A DNA stretch of 64,000 nt from Pseudomonas syringae CC1557 (lineage in GTDB: Bacteria > Pseudomonadota > Gammaproteobacteria > Pseudomonadales > Pseudomonadaceae): positions 1,302,001 to 1,366,000 of the forward strand of contig NZ_CP007014.1 in NCBI RefSeq assembly GCF_000452705.1, given 5' to 3'. Under the pieces are notes generated by a model. It saw nothing but the letters and a program-made list of their open reading frames with translations. It had not been told where the DNA came from and did not search any database. A program made the position numbers and the translations under genes. Shown here in pieces: positions 28,175 through 38,117 of this stretch. Every line of letters starts with the position of its first letter. Position 1 is the first letter of the stretch.

Positions 28175-30007
28175 TCAATCCACCCCTACAAACCCACCCG
28201 TCTGATGCTGCCACAACCTGGCATACAGCCCGCCACGCGCCAGCAGCTCTGCATGAGTACCGGTTTCGGCGATCTGGCCTTTTTCCAGCACTACAAGGCG
28301 GTCCATACGCGCGATGGTCGACAGGCGGTGAGCGATGGCGATGACCGTCTTGCCCTGCATCAACGTCTCCAGACTCTCCTGAATCGCCGCTTCAACTTCA
28401 GAGTCGAGCGCAGACGTGGCTTCGTCCATGATCAGGATCGGTGCGTCCTTGAGCAGCACGCGGGTAATTGCAATGCGCTGGCGCTGGCCGCCTGACAGTT
28501 TGACGCCGCGCTCACCGACATGAGCATCAAAGCCGGTGCGGCCTTCGGAGTCTGACAGCAGAGGGATGAACTCATCGGCACGAGCCTTGTGAATCGACTC
28601 CCAGAGCTGTTCATCGGTTGCGTCCGGGTTGCCATACAGCAAGTTGTCGCGAATCGAGCGGTGCAACAGTGACGTGTCCTGAGTGATCATGCCGATCTGC
28701 GCACGCAGGCTTTCCTGGGTGATTTCGGAGATGTCCTGGCCGTCGATCAGAATCCTGCCGCCTTGCACGTCGTACATGCGCAACAGCAAATTCACCAGCG
28801 TCGACTTGCCCGCGCCGGAAGGCCCGATCAGACCGATTTTCTCGCCCGGTTTTATGTCCAGGTTGAGGTTGTGAATGATCCCGTTGCCATTGCCGTAATG
28901 GAAATCGACGCCATCGAACTTCACGCCACCCTTATCGATCTTCAGTGGCAGGGCGCCGGGTATGTCGTTGACCGTGACCGGTTGCGAAATGCTTTCCAGA
29001 CCGTCCTGCACGGTGCCGATGTTCTCGAAGATGCCATTGACCACCCACATGATCCAGCCGGACATGTTGACGATACGGATTACCAGCCCGGTAGCCAGCG
29101 CAATCGCACCGACCGAAATAATCGACTGGGTCCACAGCCACAATGCCAGCCCGGTGGTGGTGACAATCAGCACGCCGTTCATGGTGGTGATGGTGGTGTC
29201 CATCGAGGTCACGACACGGCCGGCCAGTTGGCTTTTCTCGGTCTGGTCACGCATCGCTTCACGTGCGTACTGCTGTTCATGGTTGGTGTGGGCGAACAAT
29301 TTCAGAGTGGTAATGTTGGTGTAGCCATCGACAATCCGCCCCATCAGCCTGGAGCGCGCATCGGAGGAGTCCACCGAGCGTTGCTTGACTCGGGGTACGA
29401 AGTACATCAGCGACAGTATGAACGCCACGATCCAGGTGCCCAGCGGGATCATCAGGCGCCAGTCTGCTTCAGCGAACAGCACCATGGCGCTGATGGCGTA
29501 GATCAGCACATGCCAGAGTGCGTCCACTGACTGCACCGCCGAGTCACGCAACGAGTTGCCGGTCTGCATGATGCGCTGGGCGATCCGACCGGCGAAGTCA
29601 TTCTGGAAGAAGTTGACGCTCTGCTTGAGTACGTAACTGTGGTTTTGCCAGCGAATCAGGTTGGTCATGCCCGGGCTGATGGTCTGATGCACCAGCAGGT
29701 CATGCAGGCCGACGAATATTGGCCGCAGCAGCAAGGCCACGACGGCCATCCAGATCAGCTCCGAGCCATGAATGCTGAAGAAGTCCTTGGGCGGTGTGCT
29801 TTGTGCCAGGTCGATGATGCGGCTCAGGTAGCTGAACAGCGACACCTCGATCAAGGCACCGATCAGCCCGACTACCAGCAGTGCGGTGAAGGTCGGCCAT
29901 ACCTGACGCAGGTAATACAGGTAGAACGCGAAGACGGTGTTGGGCGGGGCAGCGGTAGGAGCGTCTTTGAAGATGTCGATCAGCTTTTCAAAACGACGAT
30001 AAAGCAT
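28175..30007 (-). CDS. ABC exporter, fused permease and ATPase (MsbA-like half transporter)
   Basis: A 610-residue half-size ABC exporter. The N-terminal region has six predicted membrane helices (from YYLRQVWPTFTALLVVGLIG through about residue 320). The nucleotide-binding domain has Walker A GPSGAGKSTL (about 391-400), the signature LSGGQRQR (about 502) and Walker B ILIMDEATSALD. It should work as a homodimer exporting a lipid, peptide or drug; the substrate cannot be read from the sequence. P. aeruginosa PA3228 is the likely orthologue, next to ppiA as here. In the leader an AAGGAG site is followed by a CCCAC/GTGGG hairpin (30019-30033) before the ATG, which may present the ribosome site. 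Confidence 0.93.
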   Translation of the reverse strand: MLYRRFEKLIDIFKDAPTAAPPNTVFAFYLYYLRQVWPTFTALLVVGLIGALIEVSLFSYLSRIIDLAQSTPPKDFFSIHGSELIWMAVVALLLRPIFVGLHDLLVHQTISPGMTNLIRWQNHSYVLKQSVNFFQNDFAGRIAQRIMQTGNSLRDSAVQSVDALWHVLIYAISAMVLFAEADWRLMIPLGTWIVAFILSLMYFVPRVKQRSVDSSDARSRLMGRIVDGYTNITTLKLFAHTNHEQQYAREAMRDQTEKSQLAGRVVTSMDTTITTMNGVLIVTTTGLALWLWTQSIISVGAIALATGLVIRIVNMSGWIMWVVNGIFENIGTVQDGLESISQPVTVNDIPGALPLKIDKGGVKFDGVDFHYGNGNGIIHNLNLDIKPGEKIGLIGPSGAGKSTLVNLLLRMYDVQGGRILIDGQDISEITQESLRAQIGMITQDTSLLHRSIRDNLLYGNPDATDEQLWESIHKARADEFIPLLSDSEGRTGFDAHVGERGVKLSGGQRQRIAITRVLLKDAPILIMDEATSALDSEVEAAIQESLETLMQGKTVIAIAHRLSTIARMDRLVVLEKGQIAETGTHAELLARGGLYARLWQHQTGGFVGVD

Positions 30008-30108
30008 TGGCTATCAGACCCACGCAATGTGGGCTCTCCTTGATAAGTAGAGGCTGTCCCGTCCGCGCTGCACGAGCCGCGAAGGCGTCGTGCGGCACAG
30101 ATTCCTGA

Positions 30109-30672
30109 TCAGTCGACGCGTTTGGCGGACTTGATCAGGATCGGGTCGACGGGAACGTTCTGCATGCCTTTCTGGTTGCCGGTGCGGGCGTTGACGATGT
30201 TGTCGACGACGTCCATACCTTTGACGACTTTGCCAAACACCGCATAACCGAAGTCCCGGGTGCCGTTGTCGAGCATCGCATTGTCATTGGTGTTGATGAA
30301 GAACTGGCTGGTCGCCGAGTTCACGTCCGAGGTACGGGCCATGGCGATGGTGCCACGCACGTTATGCAGGCCGTTCTGTGCTTCGTTCTTGATCGGGTCC
30401 TTGGTGGGCTTTTGAACCAGTTGCTGAGTAAAGCCGCCACCCTGAACCATGAAGCCCGGGATCACGCGGTGAAAAATCGTGTTGCTGTAGAAGCCGCTGT
30501 CCACGTAACCCAGAAAGTTCGCGGTGCTGAGAGGTGCCTTGGTGTCGGCCAGCTCGATTTCAATCTGCCCGAAGCTGGTGTCGAGTACCACATGCGTGGC
30601 CTTGTCTGGAGCAGCCATCAGGTTGGCAGCAAACAGTACGGTACAGGCGGTGAGAGCGATTTTTTTCAGCAT
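30109..30672 (-). CDS. ppiA: Periplasmic peptidyl-prolyl cis-trans isomerase PpiA (cyclophilin)
   Basis: A 187-residue cyclophilin that catalyses proline isomerisation during folding of exported proteins. The start at 30672 is chosen because it opens a signal peptide ([20 protein letters not shown], cleaved before APDKATH) and gives the family length; upstream extension to 30882 only overlaps the next gene antisense. Cyclophilin motifs are [16 protein letters not shown] and [20 protein letters not shown], with the active-site arginine in FHRV and the catalytic-pocket QGG and SQFFI present. GAAGGA lies about eleven bases upstream. It sits between the ABC exporter and an alpha/beta hydrolase, all on the minus strand. 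Confidence 0.94.
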   Translation of the reverse strand: MLKKIALTACTVLFAANLMAAPDKATHVVLDTSFGQIEIELADTKAPLSTANFLGYVDSGFYSNTIFHRVIPGFMVQGGGFTQQLVQKPTKDPIKNEAQNGLHNVRGTIAMARTSDVNSATSQFFINTNDNAMLDNGTRDFGYAVFGKVVKGMDVVDNIVNARTGNQKGMQNVPVDPILIKSAKRVD

Positions 30673-30808
30673 GTGGCAACACGTCCTTCGGTAAGAAATA
30701 TCGACTGTGGCCGGCAAGGAAAACACGTTTGGCTTTTTTTGCCCAGCTTTTGCCTTGCGCAGCGTTCGAAGCTCTGCAATGCAGCGCGCGACCCATCCGC
30801 ACACGGTT

Positions 30809-31597
30809 TCAGACCTCGGTGCTTTCGATGAATTCCAGCAGCGTGCGGTTGAATGGCTCGGGCTGGTCCAGCGGCGCGGCATGCCGGGAGTCGCTGATGA
30901 CCACCAACCGGGCGTTGGGGATGCGTTTCACGTAATCCTCTTTGAGCGATACCGGTGTGTAGTCATGTTCGGCGGCGATGATCAGGGTCGGGCAGGTGAT
31001 GCGCGCCAAACGGTGCTCCACACCCCAGCCGACAATGGCGTCGAAGCTGGCGAGGTAGGCCCGCTTGTCATTTTTGCTCCAGCGCTCGGCCATTTTGCGC
31101 CGCAGTTCGGCCTGCTCCGGCTTGGGAAACAGTCGTTTGCCGAGTGCCTGCCCCAGGGTTGCCATACCGACGACGCGTGACAGGGTCCAGCGTCTGGCCC
31201 ACTGCCACAGGTCACCGGGCGTTCTGACCTTGACCTGCGGGGCACTGTTCACGATGCACAGGCTCTTGAGCAAATTCGGCTGATCGACTGCCAATTGAAA
31301 GCCGACCATGCCACCCATCGATAGGCCGACCACATGCACCGGGCCGAGTCGAAGGTGTTCGATCAGCGCTTCCACGTCGTTGCTCATGCCCTGAATGCTG
31401 TACCGCTCATGAGGCTTGTCCGAACGCCCATGGCCGCGCAGGTCCATGACTATGACGCGGTAATGCGCGGCCAGCGCCGGTATCTGGTATTCCCAGTCCT
31501 GACAGCTGGACCCTAGGCCATGCAGCAGCAGGACCGGTGTGCCCTGACCATATTCCTCGTAATGCAGCGTGCACTCGTCATGCTCGAAAAAAGCCAT
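30809..31597 (-). CDS. Alpha/beta hydrolase
   Basis: A 262-residue alpha/beta hydrolase of unknown substrate. The family elements are visible: LLLHGLGSS oxyanion-hole loop, [11 protein letters not shown], nucleophile Ser93 in GLSMGG, acid Asp212 in AAEHDYTP and His239 in SDSRHAAP. It has no signal peptide, so is cytosolic. It follows the LysR gene by 12 bp in the same direction and is probably co-transcribed with it; P. aeruginosa PA3226 has the same neighbours as I recall. Esterase or thioesterase activity is plausible but not shown. Confidence 0.9.
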   Translation of the reverse strand: MAFFEHDECTLHYEEYGQGTPVLLLHGLGSSCQDWEYQIPALAAHYRVIVMDLRGHGRSDKPHERYSIQGMSNDVEALIEHLRLGPVHVVGLSMGGMVGFQLAVDQPNLLKSLCIVNSAPQVKVRTPGDLWQWARRWTLSRVVGMATLGQALGKRLFPKPEQAELRRKMAERWSKNDKRAYLASFDAIVGWGVEHRLARITCPTLIIAAEHDYTPVSLKEDYVKRIPNARLVVISDSRHAAPLDQPEPFNRTLLEFIESTEV

Positions 31598-31610
31598 CTG
31601 CCTACTCCTG

Positions 31611-32534
31611 TCAGGCGTGTTGAGGTGCCGTCAGCGCTGTGGTCAATGGCGCGGTGTCGAAGGTGCGGATCAGGTCGATCAGAATCTGTGTCGCCGGGCC
31701 CAGCGGCCGGTCCTTGCTGGAGTAAAGATAGAACGTCGGGTTGCGGTTGCCACCCTTGTTGAGGGGCAGGGGCTTGAGCAGCCCTTCGCGCAGTTCACGT
31801 TCGATCATGTGCCGAGGCAGCCACGCAAACCCCAGTCCGTTGCTGACAAAGGTCGCTGCGGTACCAAGGCTGCCGACGGTCCAGCGTTGTTCGGCGCCCA
31901 GCCAGCCGAAATCCCTGGGCTGCTGCCTGCCTGAGTCGCGAATCACCACTTGCAACTGGCTTTCCAGGTCTTGAAAGGTCAACTCGCGATTGGCCTGATG
32001 CAGGGCATGGTCCGGATGGGCAACGGCGACAAACTCGACAGAGCTCATTTCTGTACCCAGATGGCCTGCGATGGCGTAGCCGCTGATGGCCAGGTCTGCG
32101 ACGCCTTCGAGCAACACTTCCTCGACGCCGGACAGCACCTCTTCACGCAGGCGAACCCGGCAACCACGGCTTTGCGGCATGAACGCGGTCAGCGCTCTGA
32201 CCAGGCGTGCCGATGGGTAGGCGGCGTCGATGACCAGTCGGACTTCCGCTTCCCAGCCCTGTTCCATGTGATGCGCCAGGTCTTCCAGCTGGCTGGCCTG
32301 CTTGACCAGTTGCCGCGAGCGCCGCAGTAGCACACCGCCAGCCTCGGTCAGGACCGCCTTGCGGCCATCGATACGCAGCAACGGTACGCCGAGCTGTTCC
32401 TGCATGCGAGCCACGGTGTAACTCACGGATGATTGCGAGCGGTGCAAGGCCTCGGCGGCCTGGGCAAAACCACCATGATCGACTACGGCCTGCAAGGTGC
32501 GCCACTGGTCGAGAGTCACGCGGGGCGCTTTCAT
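31611..32534 (-). CDS. LysR-type transcriptional regulator
   Basis: A 307-residue LysR family regulator. The N-terminal winged helix-turn-helix is clear (TLQAVVDHGGFAQAAEALHR and SQSSVSYTVARMQEQLGVPL, about residues 12-55), followed by the substrate-binding domain from about residue 90. It precedes the alpha/beta hydrolase gene by 12 bp in the same direction, suggesting that both are expressed together; it is divergent from the small secreted protein at 32610. The inducer is unknown. Confidence 0.92.
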   Translation of the reverse strand: MKAPRVTLDQWRTLQAVVDHGGFAQAAEALHRSQSSVSYTVARMQEQLGVPLLRIDGRKAVLTEAGGVLLRRSRQLVKQASQLEDLAHHMEQGWEAEVRLVIDAAYPSARLVRALTAFMPQSRGCRVRLREEVLSGVEEVLLEGVADLAISGYAIAGHLGTEMSSVEFVAVAHPDHALHQANRELTFQDLESQLQVVIRDSGRQQPRDFGWLGAEQRWTVGSLGTAATFVSNGLGFAWLPRHMIERELREGLLKPLPLNKGGNRNPTFYLYSSKDRPLGPATQILIDLIRTFDTAPLTTALTAPQHA

Positions 32535-32609
32535 GCGGTCATTCCTCTTTAATTCGCTGGCTGTTGTTCTGTTGTTCTATTCTGACAATTTGGTCCCGGA
32601 GACTGCCAA

Positions 32610-32924
32610 ATGAATCGACTGTGCTGTGTGCTGCTGGCCATGTTCCCGGTTGCCGCCTTTGCCTACCCCATCGAAGTGGAAAAGCAGTATCAGGCGGTGA
32701 AGATTGATTACGTCACGCATGATGTCTATCACGACACAGGGTCCATCACAGTCAATAACTATGGTGACGTAGACGCCAAATGTGCGGTGGTGTTCATTAA
32801 TGGCCCGGAAGCACCACGTACCCGGCGCGTGCAGGTCGGTGCAGGCAAAAGCGTTGACGTTTCATCCAGCTTCAAGCGCAGCATTATCAAACTGCGCATC
32901 AGGCTCACCTGTCAGCCAGCGTGA
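32610..32924 (+). CDS. Small secreted/periplasmic protein
   Basis: A 104-residue protein with a signal peptide (MNRLCCVLLAMFPVAAFA, cleavage before YPIEVEK). The mature part is about 86 residues with alternating beta-like segments (GSITVNNYGDVDAKCAVVFI) and two cysteines that could form a disulphide. No domain is recognised, although similar small proteins are common beside this LysR gene in Pseudomonas. The ATG is at 32610 with GGAG upstream (GTCCCGGAGACTGCCAA). It is divergent from the LysR gene, with a 75-bp shared promoter region. Confidence 0.75.
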   Translation: MNRLCCVLLAMFPVAAFAYPIEVEKQYQAVKIDYVTHDVYHDTGSITVNNYGDVDAKCAVVFINGPEAPRTRRVQVGAGKSVDVSSSFKRSIIKLRIRLTCQPA

Positions 32925-33050
32925 GAGTAGAGCGCTACGATGGATAAAACAAATGTATGAATGGGGTGTGGCGAGGATTGACGGTTTTTGATCGATACGG
33001 TGATTTTTAAGCGAGTTTATGGCGGGTGGAATTCACAAGCGCAGCTGACT

Positions 33051-33245
33051 ATTGTGCCAATGCTCCGCGTGGGCATGCATTCCGTGACGCTCCGCGTCAC
33101 AAATATGCGGCCCGGCGCGGTATCAAGCGCAAAGGAGTCTCAGGCTTTAGCGCTGCCTGTATCTCGGGGCGGGTTGAGTGATGCTCCATGGCTGCGATGT
33201 GACGCGGAGCGTCACTAAATGCATTACCACGCGGAGCGTGGTAAT
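33051..33245. repeat. Large inverted composite of the dispersed repeat
   Basis: A minus-oriented unit (33051-33101: GTGCCAATGCTCCGCG ... GTGACGCTCCGCGTCACA) and a plus-oriented unit (33199-33245: TGTGACGCGGAGCGTCAC, AAATGCATTACCACGCGGAG, CGTGGTAATG) face each other across about 100 bp. The two halves could pair. It occupies most of the 360-bp gap between the small secreted protein and psmE, where I see no gene. Confidence 0.82.
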
Positions 33246-33284
33246 GAGAAGCTGCGTAGTTTCAGTCCCTGAGCATGGACACCA

Positions 33285-36200
33285 TCAAACGATGATGTCG
33301 GCCGCCTGCAGGGTCTGTACGCCGGTCAGCTGGATTTCGAAATCCGCTCCCACGCTGTCGTCGATGTTGCCGTACAGCACGCCGTCGGCGAAGCGCAGCT
33401 CGCCTGTGTTGTTGGCGCTGAAAGCAGCATTGCCGATGAACACGAAGGCGTCCGCGTCATCGGTTAACGGGCGGGCGTCAAAGCCGGAAAAGTCCAGTTT
33501 GTCGCCTTCAGTTACCTTGAAACCGTTGATGATGTCGCGCAATGCGCCCAGGCCCACGTCGCTGGCGCTACTGAATACATAATGATCGGCGCCTGTACCG
33601 CCAACCAGCGTATCTGCACCGGAACCGCCAACCAGCACATCGTCACCTGCGCCGCCAGACAAGCTGTCATTGCCATCGCCACCCACCAGGATGTTGGCGT
33701 TCTTGTTGCCGGTCAGCGAGTCGGCGAACTGGCTGCCAATCAGGTTTTCCGTGCCCTTGATCGTATCCAGCCCGGAGCCGCCGGTGGCCTGTTGAGCGCT
33801 GGTGTTCAGCGCAACCGTGACACCGGATGTGGCGACCTGGTAAGACACCGTGTCATTGCCATCACGGCCGTCGAGAACATTGTCGCCAGCCCCTGCATAC
33901 AGCACGTTGTCGAGCGCATTGCCGATTGCGTTAGCGGCTCCGCTGCTGGTGATTACCAGTTTTTCCAGATTGGCGCCCAAGGTGTAACTCGCCAGTGAGC
34001 TGTACACCGTATCAATGCCGCCGGTTTTGGCGTCCGTCGCGGTTTCGACCACCCGGTCTGCCACGTCATCCACCACGTAGCTGTCTGAGCCATCACCGCC
34101 CGTGAGCAAGTCAGCGCCCGCGCCGCCGTTGAGAATATTGTCGGCCGCGTTGCCGGTGATGACGTTTTTCAGCGCGTTGCCGGTGCCGTTGATGGCAGAC
34201 ACGCCCGTCAGCAACAGGTTTTCCACGTTCGCCCCCAGCATCCAGCTGACGGAAGACACCACGGCGTCGATCTGCGACGCTGAGTCGTTGCTCTCGGTGA
34301 CGGTGTCCAGTGCGTTGTCGACGACATAAATGTCGTTGCCGTCGCCGCCTGTCATGTCATCCGCGCCCTGATCACCGTCCAGAATGTCGTTCCCGGTACC
34401 GCCGACCAGCGTGTCGTCGTCACTGGTACCGAAAATGTGACCCCCTTCGTTCTGGCCGCCGCTGACAATATCGGCCGGATTGTTGTTGTCGGCGGGGTTG
34501 CTGCTGTAGCCCAGGTCATTGGCAATAAAGTCGGCCAGTCGCTGACCGACGATCTCCGCAGATTCTTCATGCAGGTGCCAGACGTCATCGGGATAAACCA
34601 GCGGGTTGACCTCGTAGCGCAACGGCAGGTCGGTATAATCCACCGCCAGTTTGACGTCGGCGCGCTCATTGGCGATGGCTTCCTGAGCATTACGCACATA
34701 ACCCACGCCTTCGACGATGGCGCTGATTTTCTCGTCGGTGTAACCGCGTGCCTTGGCTGCGTCAGCCTGGTAATGGCCGGTTTCAACCATATACACCGTG
34801 AAGTCGCCTATCTGCGCGTGCAGGTAATCGAACACCTTGAGGGTCGACGCCTTGTACAGGTCGGCGGCCGCCTGTTTGTCGGTGGCGCGGGCTATTTCCT
34901 GAGCGCCTTCTTCGCCCTGGCTCCAGACAATGCCGGTGGTGACTTTGTCGACACCATTGAGCGTCGCCAGTTGTGCCTTGAGCAGTTCTGTGGCGCGCAG
35001 CAGTGCCGGCCCCGGCTGATCGGTGTCGGTGAGCCACCACGAAACACGCTGCTCTTCCTGAGTGCCGGTCGAGTAACCCACCACGGTGCTGCCGCCTACG
35101 GCCAGGTCAACGGGATCGCCATTGGCATCGTTGAACTGGCTGCGCACGTCGTAGTCGGTGTAACGGGTCAGGTCCTTGACCATCTCCGAGGTGCCGGACT
35201 GGTTGTCGTCTTCGGTCATGCGCAGCAGTCGTGCGTTGGATTGACCCAACGTCGGCAGGTAGAGAATCTCCTGAGCCTCACGCTGGCCAAACACGAAGTC
35301 CGCTTCGGTCAGAGTGTCGAGCAGATTGCCGCTCAAGGCGATTTCGAAGCGATTGCCGTCGGCATCGGCGATGGCGGACTTGATGTAGGTCTTGTCTCCC
35401 GCCTCATTGAGGGTCATGTACAGCGTGTGGTTTTCACCGTTGCCCAGCCCCAGAAAGCCCAGCGCGGAGACGTCGATTTTGTCCTGGCCGGGGGTAAAGT
35501 CGCAGATCGTGTCGGTGGCTGTCAGGCCGCCAGCCTCATAATTGCGGTAGCTGTCGGTGAGCGCGCTGTAGAGGAAGGTGTCGGCATCGGCCCCGCCGTA
35601 CAAGACGTCGCGGCCCGCTCCGCCGTTGAGGATATCGGCACCGGTGTCGCCACGCAGCGTGTCGTCGCCACCCAGACCCAGAAGGGTGTCATCACCCTCG
35701 GTGCCATACAGTGCTTCGGCGTTTTGCGTGCCTGACAGCGTGCCCGGCGCGACATTGCCCACGTTGATGGCGAAGCTGTCCGCCACCGACGCGCCCGTTG
35801 CGTCGCTGGCTGTCAGCAGCACCGAATAAAGCCCGGATGCCGTGCCGCCTGGTGTGCCGCTGAAGGTCAGGGTCTTGCTGTCGAATTTCAGCCAGTCGGG
35901 CAGGGCACTGTTATCGGTCAGGGTCGCGCTGTAGGTCAGTGACGTGCTGTCCGAGTCGCTGAAACTGCCAGGCTGCACCGCGTAGGAAAACGCCTTCTGT
36001 TCGGTGATGTTCTGATCCATCAGCGGCGTATTGAGTACCGGCGCCTGGTTGGTTGCCGACGCGGTAGAGAAGATGAAACTGGACGCGCCCAGTTTGTCGA
36101 GCAGGTTGCCTTCCAGTGCTATCTCGAAGCGATTACCGGTGCTGTCGACGGCGTTGGTCTTGATGTAGGTCTTGCTGCCGTCGGCGTTTACCGACAGGTA

Positions 36201-38117
36201 AATGGTGTTGGCACTGCCATCGCCCAGCCCGCGCAGGCCGATGCTGGAAAGGTCGATACGGTCCTCGGCGGCGTTGAAATCCGTAATGGTGTCGCTCTGC
36301 TTGGTGCCGCTGGCCGTGTAGTTACGGTAGCTGTCCAGCCGCGAGTTGTAGACGAATACGTCAGCGCCGGCGCCACCGGTGAGGATGTCGGCATCGGCAC
36401 CGCCCGTGAGAGTGTCTGCACCCGCGCCGCCGTTGATGCGGTCCACGCCTGCATTGCCGTTGATGATGTCATTGCCTTCGGTGCCGGTCAGGGTATCGCC
36501 GCCTGCGGTGCCTTCCGTGACACGCTGGAAAACGAAGTGACTGGCATTCAGCGTGTCTTTCAGGTTGCCGCTCAGCCCCAGCTCGAACTGGTTGCCGTTG
36601 GCGTCCGCTTCAAGCGACTTGATGTAGGTGCGGTCGAGGCTGGCGTTGTAGCTGATATTCAGTGTGCCGGCCTTGCCGCTGCCCAGCCCGGTGAAGCCGA
36701 GGTTTGAAAGGTCGATGCGGTCCTGGCTGATGTCGAAGTCAGACACCAGATCGGTAGCGCTGGTGGTGGCCGTTCGATAGCTGTCGGTCAACTGATCGAA
36801 ACGGAAGGTATCGGCACCTGCGCCGCCGCTGAGTTTGTCGGCCCCGGTACCGCCGACCAGAATGTCGTCGCCCGCGCCGCCATTGAGGGTGTCCTTGCCC
36901 GCCAGGCCGAAGATCAGCTCGTTGGCCGCGTTGCCGGTGATGGTGTCGTTTACTTCAGTGCCTTGCACGGTCACTTGCGGAAACGCATCGCCTGCGAAAC
37001 TGCCGTCGCCGTACACCAGGGTCAGGCCTTTGCTGGTGTGGCTGATGGTGTTGCCTACGATGCTGTTGCGGTCGGTACCGTCTTCATTACGCTCGGCAAC
37101 GCCATAGGTGGAATTGTCGCTGCCAGTGATCACGTTGCCGCGAATCAGGTTGTCGCTGCCGTTGAAGAACTTGCCGGAAACGCCCGAAGTGTCATCGTAG
37201 GACTGAATGATGATTTCCGGCACCGGGGCGCCCAGTGAGTTGTTGCTCAGCGTGTTATCGAAGACGTCCACCCCGGTACTGCCGTAAATGCGCACGCCAG
37301 CATTGCCATTGTCATGGATGTCCACGCCGCTGACCGACACCTGGCTGGACAGCTTGATCAGCACGCCTTCGGCACCGTTGCCGTACACCGAGCCGCCGGT
37401 GATGGTGATGTTGGCGGGCGAGGGGATGTTCTCGCTGCCGCGCTGCACCACAATCCCGGTGCTGCCGTTGCCGTAGGCGACGTTGTTGCTCAGGGTGAAA
37501 TCGTGGGTGCTGGTGACCACGTTGAAGCCGTGGCGATCATTGTCATACGCAACGTTGTTTTCAAACACGCTGTCGCTCAGGTAATCGGCCACGAAACCGT
37601 CCAGGCCGTTGCCATGCGATACGCTGTTCTTGATCACCATGTTGACGGTCTGCTCGTGCGGGTCGAACCCGTACCCCGAGCAATCCTTGATTTCGACGCT
37701 GTCGAGAGTGACGTTCGAGTCCTTGCCGTCAGAGCCTGGAATGTAACCGTTGAACCAGCCGTCAACCTTGCCGGTGGTGGCGTCCCGGTTACCGTCCAGC
37801 GTCAGATTCTTCATGCCGAAGTCATGAGTCTCCTCGCCGTAGGCCGAGCGTACGATGCCGGTAACCTTGGTGTCCGAGCCATCTGCGAGCTTGATGATGG
37901 TCTCGCCCATGCCTGCGCCTGACAGGGTAACGTTGCTCTTGAGCATCAGGCAGCCGTCAGAAGGCTCCTCGCCACCGGACACGACGTATGTTCCGGCCCC
38001 CATGACCACTTCCCCGCCGCCTGCCGCAGCGGCTGCGTCGATCGCAGCCTGAATGGCTGCCGTATCGTCAGTGACGCCGTCGCCCAGTGCTCCGAAGTCT
38101 TTTGTGTTGAATATCAT
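33285..38117 (-). CDS. psmE: Bifunctional mannuronan C5-epimerase / alginate O-acetylhydrolase (PsmE type)
   Basis: A 1610-residue secreted, calcium-dependent enzyme. Residues 1 to about 385 are the right-handed beta-helix A module; Lys117, Tyr149, Asp152 and His154 (motif GYGFDPHE) occupy the positions of the AlgE4 active site. RTX-bearing R modules follow (about 390-540, 545-690, 795-945; GGxGxD nonapeptides such as GGAGADTLTGGAD), with a cadherin/Ig-like segment at about 700-790. About 950-1215 is an SGNH-like acetylhydrolase (GQSN near 957, SQGEEGAQ, and DDVWHLHEES with the Asp/His pair). A C-terminal RTX region ends the protein. There is no signal peptide, as expected for type I secretion. 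Homologous P. syringae PsmE removes acetyl groups and epimerises mannuronate to guluronate, strengthening alginate gels. No secretion genes are adjacent. Confidence 0.94.
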   Translation of the reverse strand: MIFNTKDFGALGDGVTDDTAAIQAAIDAAAAAGGGEVVMGAGTYVVSGGEEPSDGCLMLKSNVTLSGAGMGETIIKLADGSDTKVTGIVRSAYGEETHDFGMKNLTLDGNRDATTGKVDGWFNGYIPGSDGKDSNVTLDSVEIKDCSGYGFDPHEQTVNMVIKNSVSHGNGLDGFVADYLSDSVFENNVAYDNDRHGFNVVTSTHDFTLSNNVAYGNGSTGIVVQRGSENIPSPANITITGGSVYGNGAEGVLIKLSSQVSVSGVDIHDNGNAGVRIYGSTGVDVFDNTLSNNSLGAPVPEIIIQSYDDTSGVSGKFFNGSDNLIRGNVITGSDNSTYGVAERNEDGTDRNSIVGNTISHTSKGLTLVYGDGSFAGDAFPQVTVQGTEVNDTITGNAANELIFGLAGKDTLNGGAGDDILVGGTGADKLSGGAGADTFRFDQLTDSYRTATTSATDLVSDFDISQDRIDLSNLGFTGLGSGKAGTLNISYNASLDRTYIKSLEADANGNQFELGLSGNLKDTLNASHFVFQRVTEGTAGGDTLTGTEGNDIINGNAGVDRINGGAGADTLTGGADADILTGGAGADVFVYNSRLDSYRNYTASGTKQSDTITDFNAAEDRIDLSSIGLRGLGDGSANTIYLSVNADGSKTYIKTNAVDSTGNRFEIALEGNLLDKLGASSFIFSTASATNQAPVLNTPLMDQNITEQKAFSYAVQPGSFSDSDSTSLTYSATLTDNSALPDWLKFDSKTLTFSGTPGGTASGLYSVLLTASDATGASVADSFAINVGNVAPGTLSGTQNAEALYGTEGDDTLLGLGGDDTLRGDTGADILNGGAGRDVLYGGADADTFLYSALTDSYRNYEAGGLTATDTICDFTPGQDKIDVSALGFLGLGNGENHTLYMTLNEAGDKTYIKSAIADADGNRFEIALSGNLLDTLTEADFVFGQREAQEILYLPTLGQSNARLLRMTEDDNQSGTSEMVKDLTRYTDYDVRSQFNDANGDPVDLAVGGSTVVGYSTGTQEEQRVSWWLTDTDQPGPALLRATELLKAQLATLNGVDKVTTGIVWSQGEEGAQEIARATDKQAAADLYKASTLKVFDYLHAQIGDFTVYMVETGHYQADAAKARGYTDEKISAIVEGVGYVRNAQEAIANERADVKLAVDYTDLPLRYEVNPLVYPDDVWHLHEESAEIVGQRLADFIANDLGYSSNPADNNNPADIVSGGQNEGGHIFGTSDDDTLVGGTGNDILDGDQGADDMTGGDGNDIYVVDNALDTVTESNDSASQIDAVVSSVSWMLGANVENLLLTGVSAINGTGNALKNVITGNAADNILNGGAGADLLTGGDGSDSYVVDDVADRVVETATDAKTGGIDTVYSSLASYTLGANLEKLVITSSGAANAIGNALDNVLYAGAGDNVLDGRDGNDTVSYQVATSGVTVALNTSAQQATGGSGLDTIKGTENLIGSQFADSLTGNKNANILVGGDGNDSLSGGAGDDVLVGGSGADTLVGGTGADHYVFSSASDVGLGALRDIINGFKVTEGDKLDFSGFDARPLTDDADAFVFIGNAAFSANNTGELRFADGVLYGNIDDSVGADFEIQLTGVQTLQAADIIV

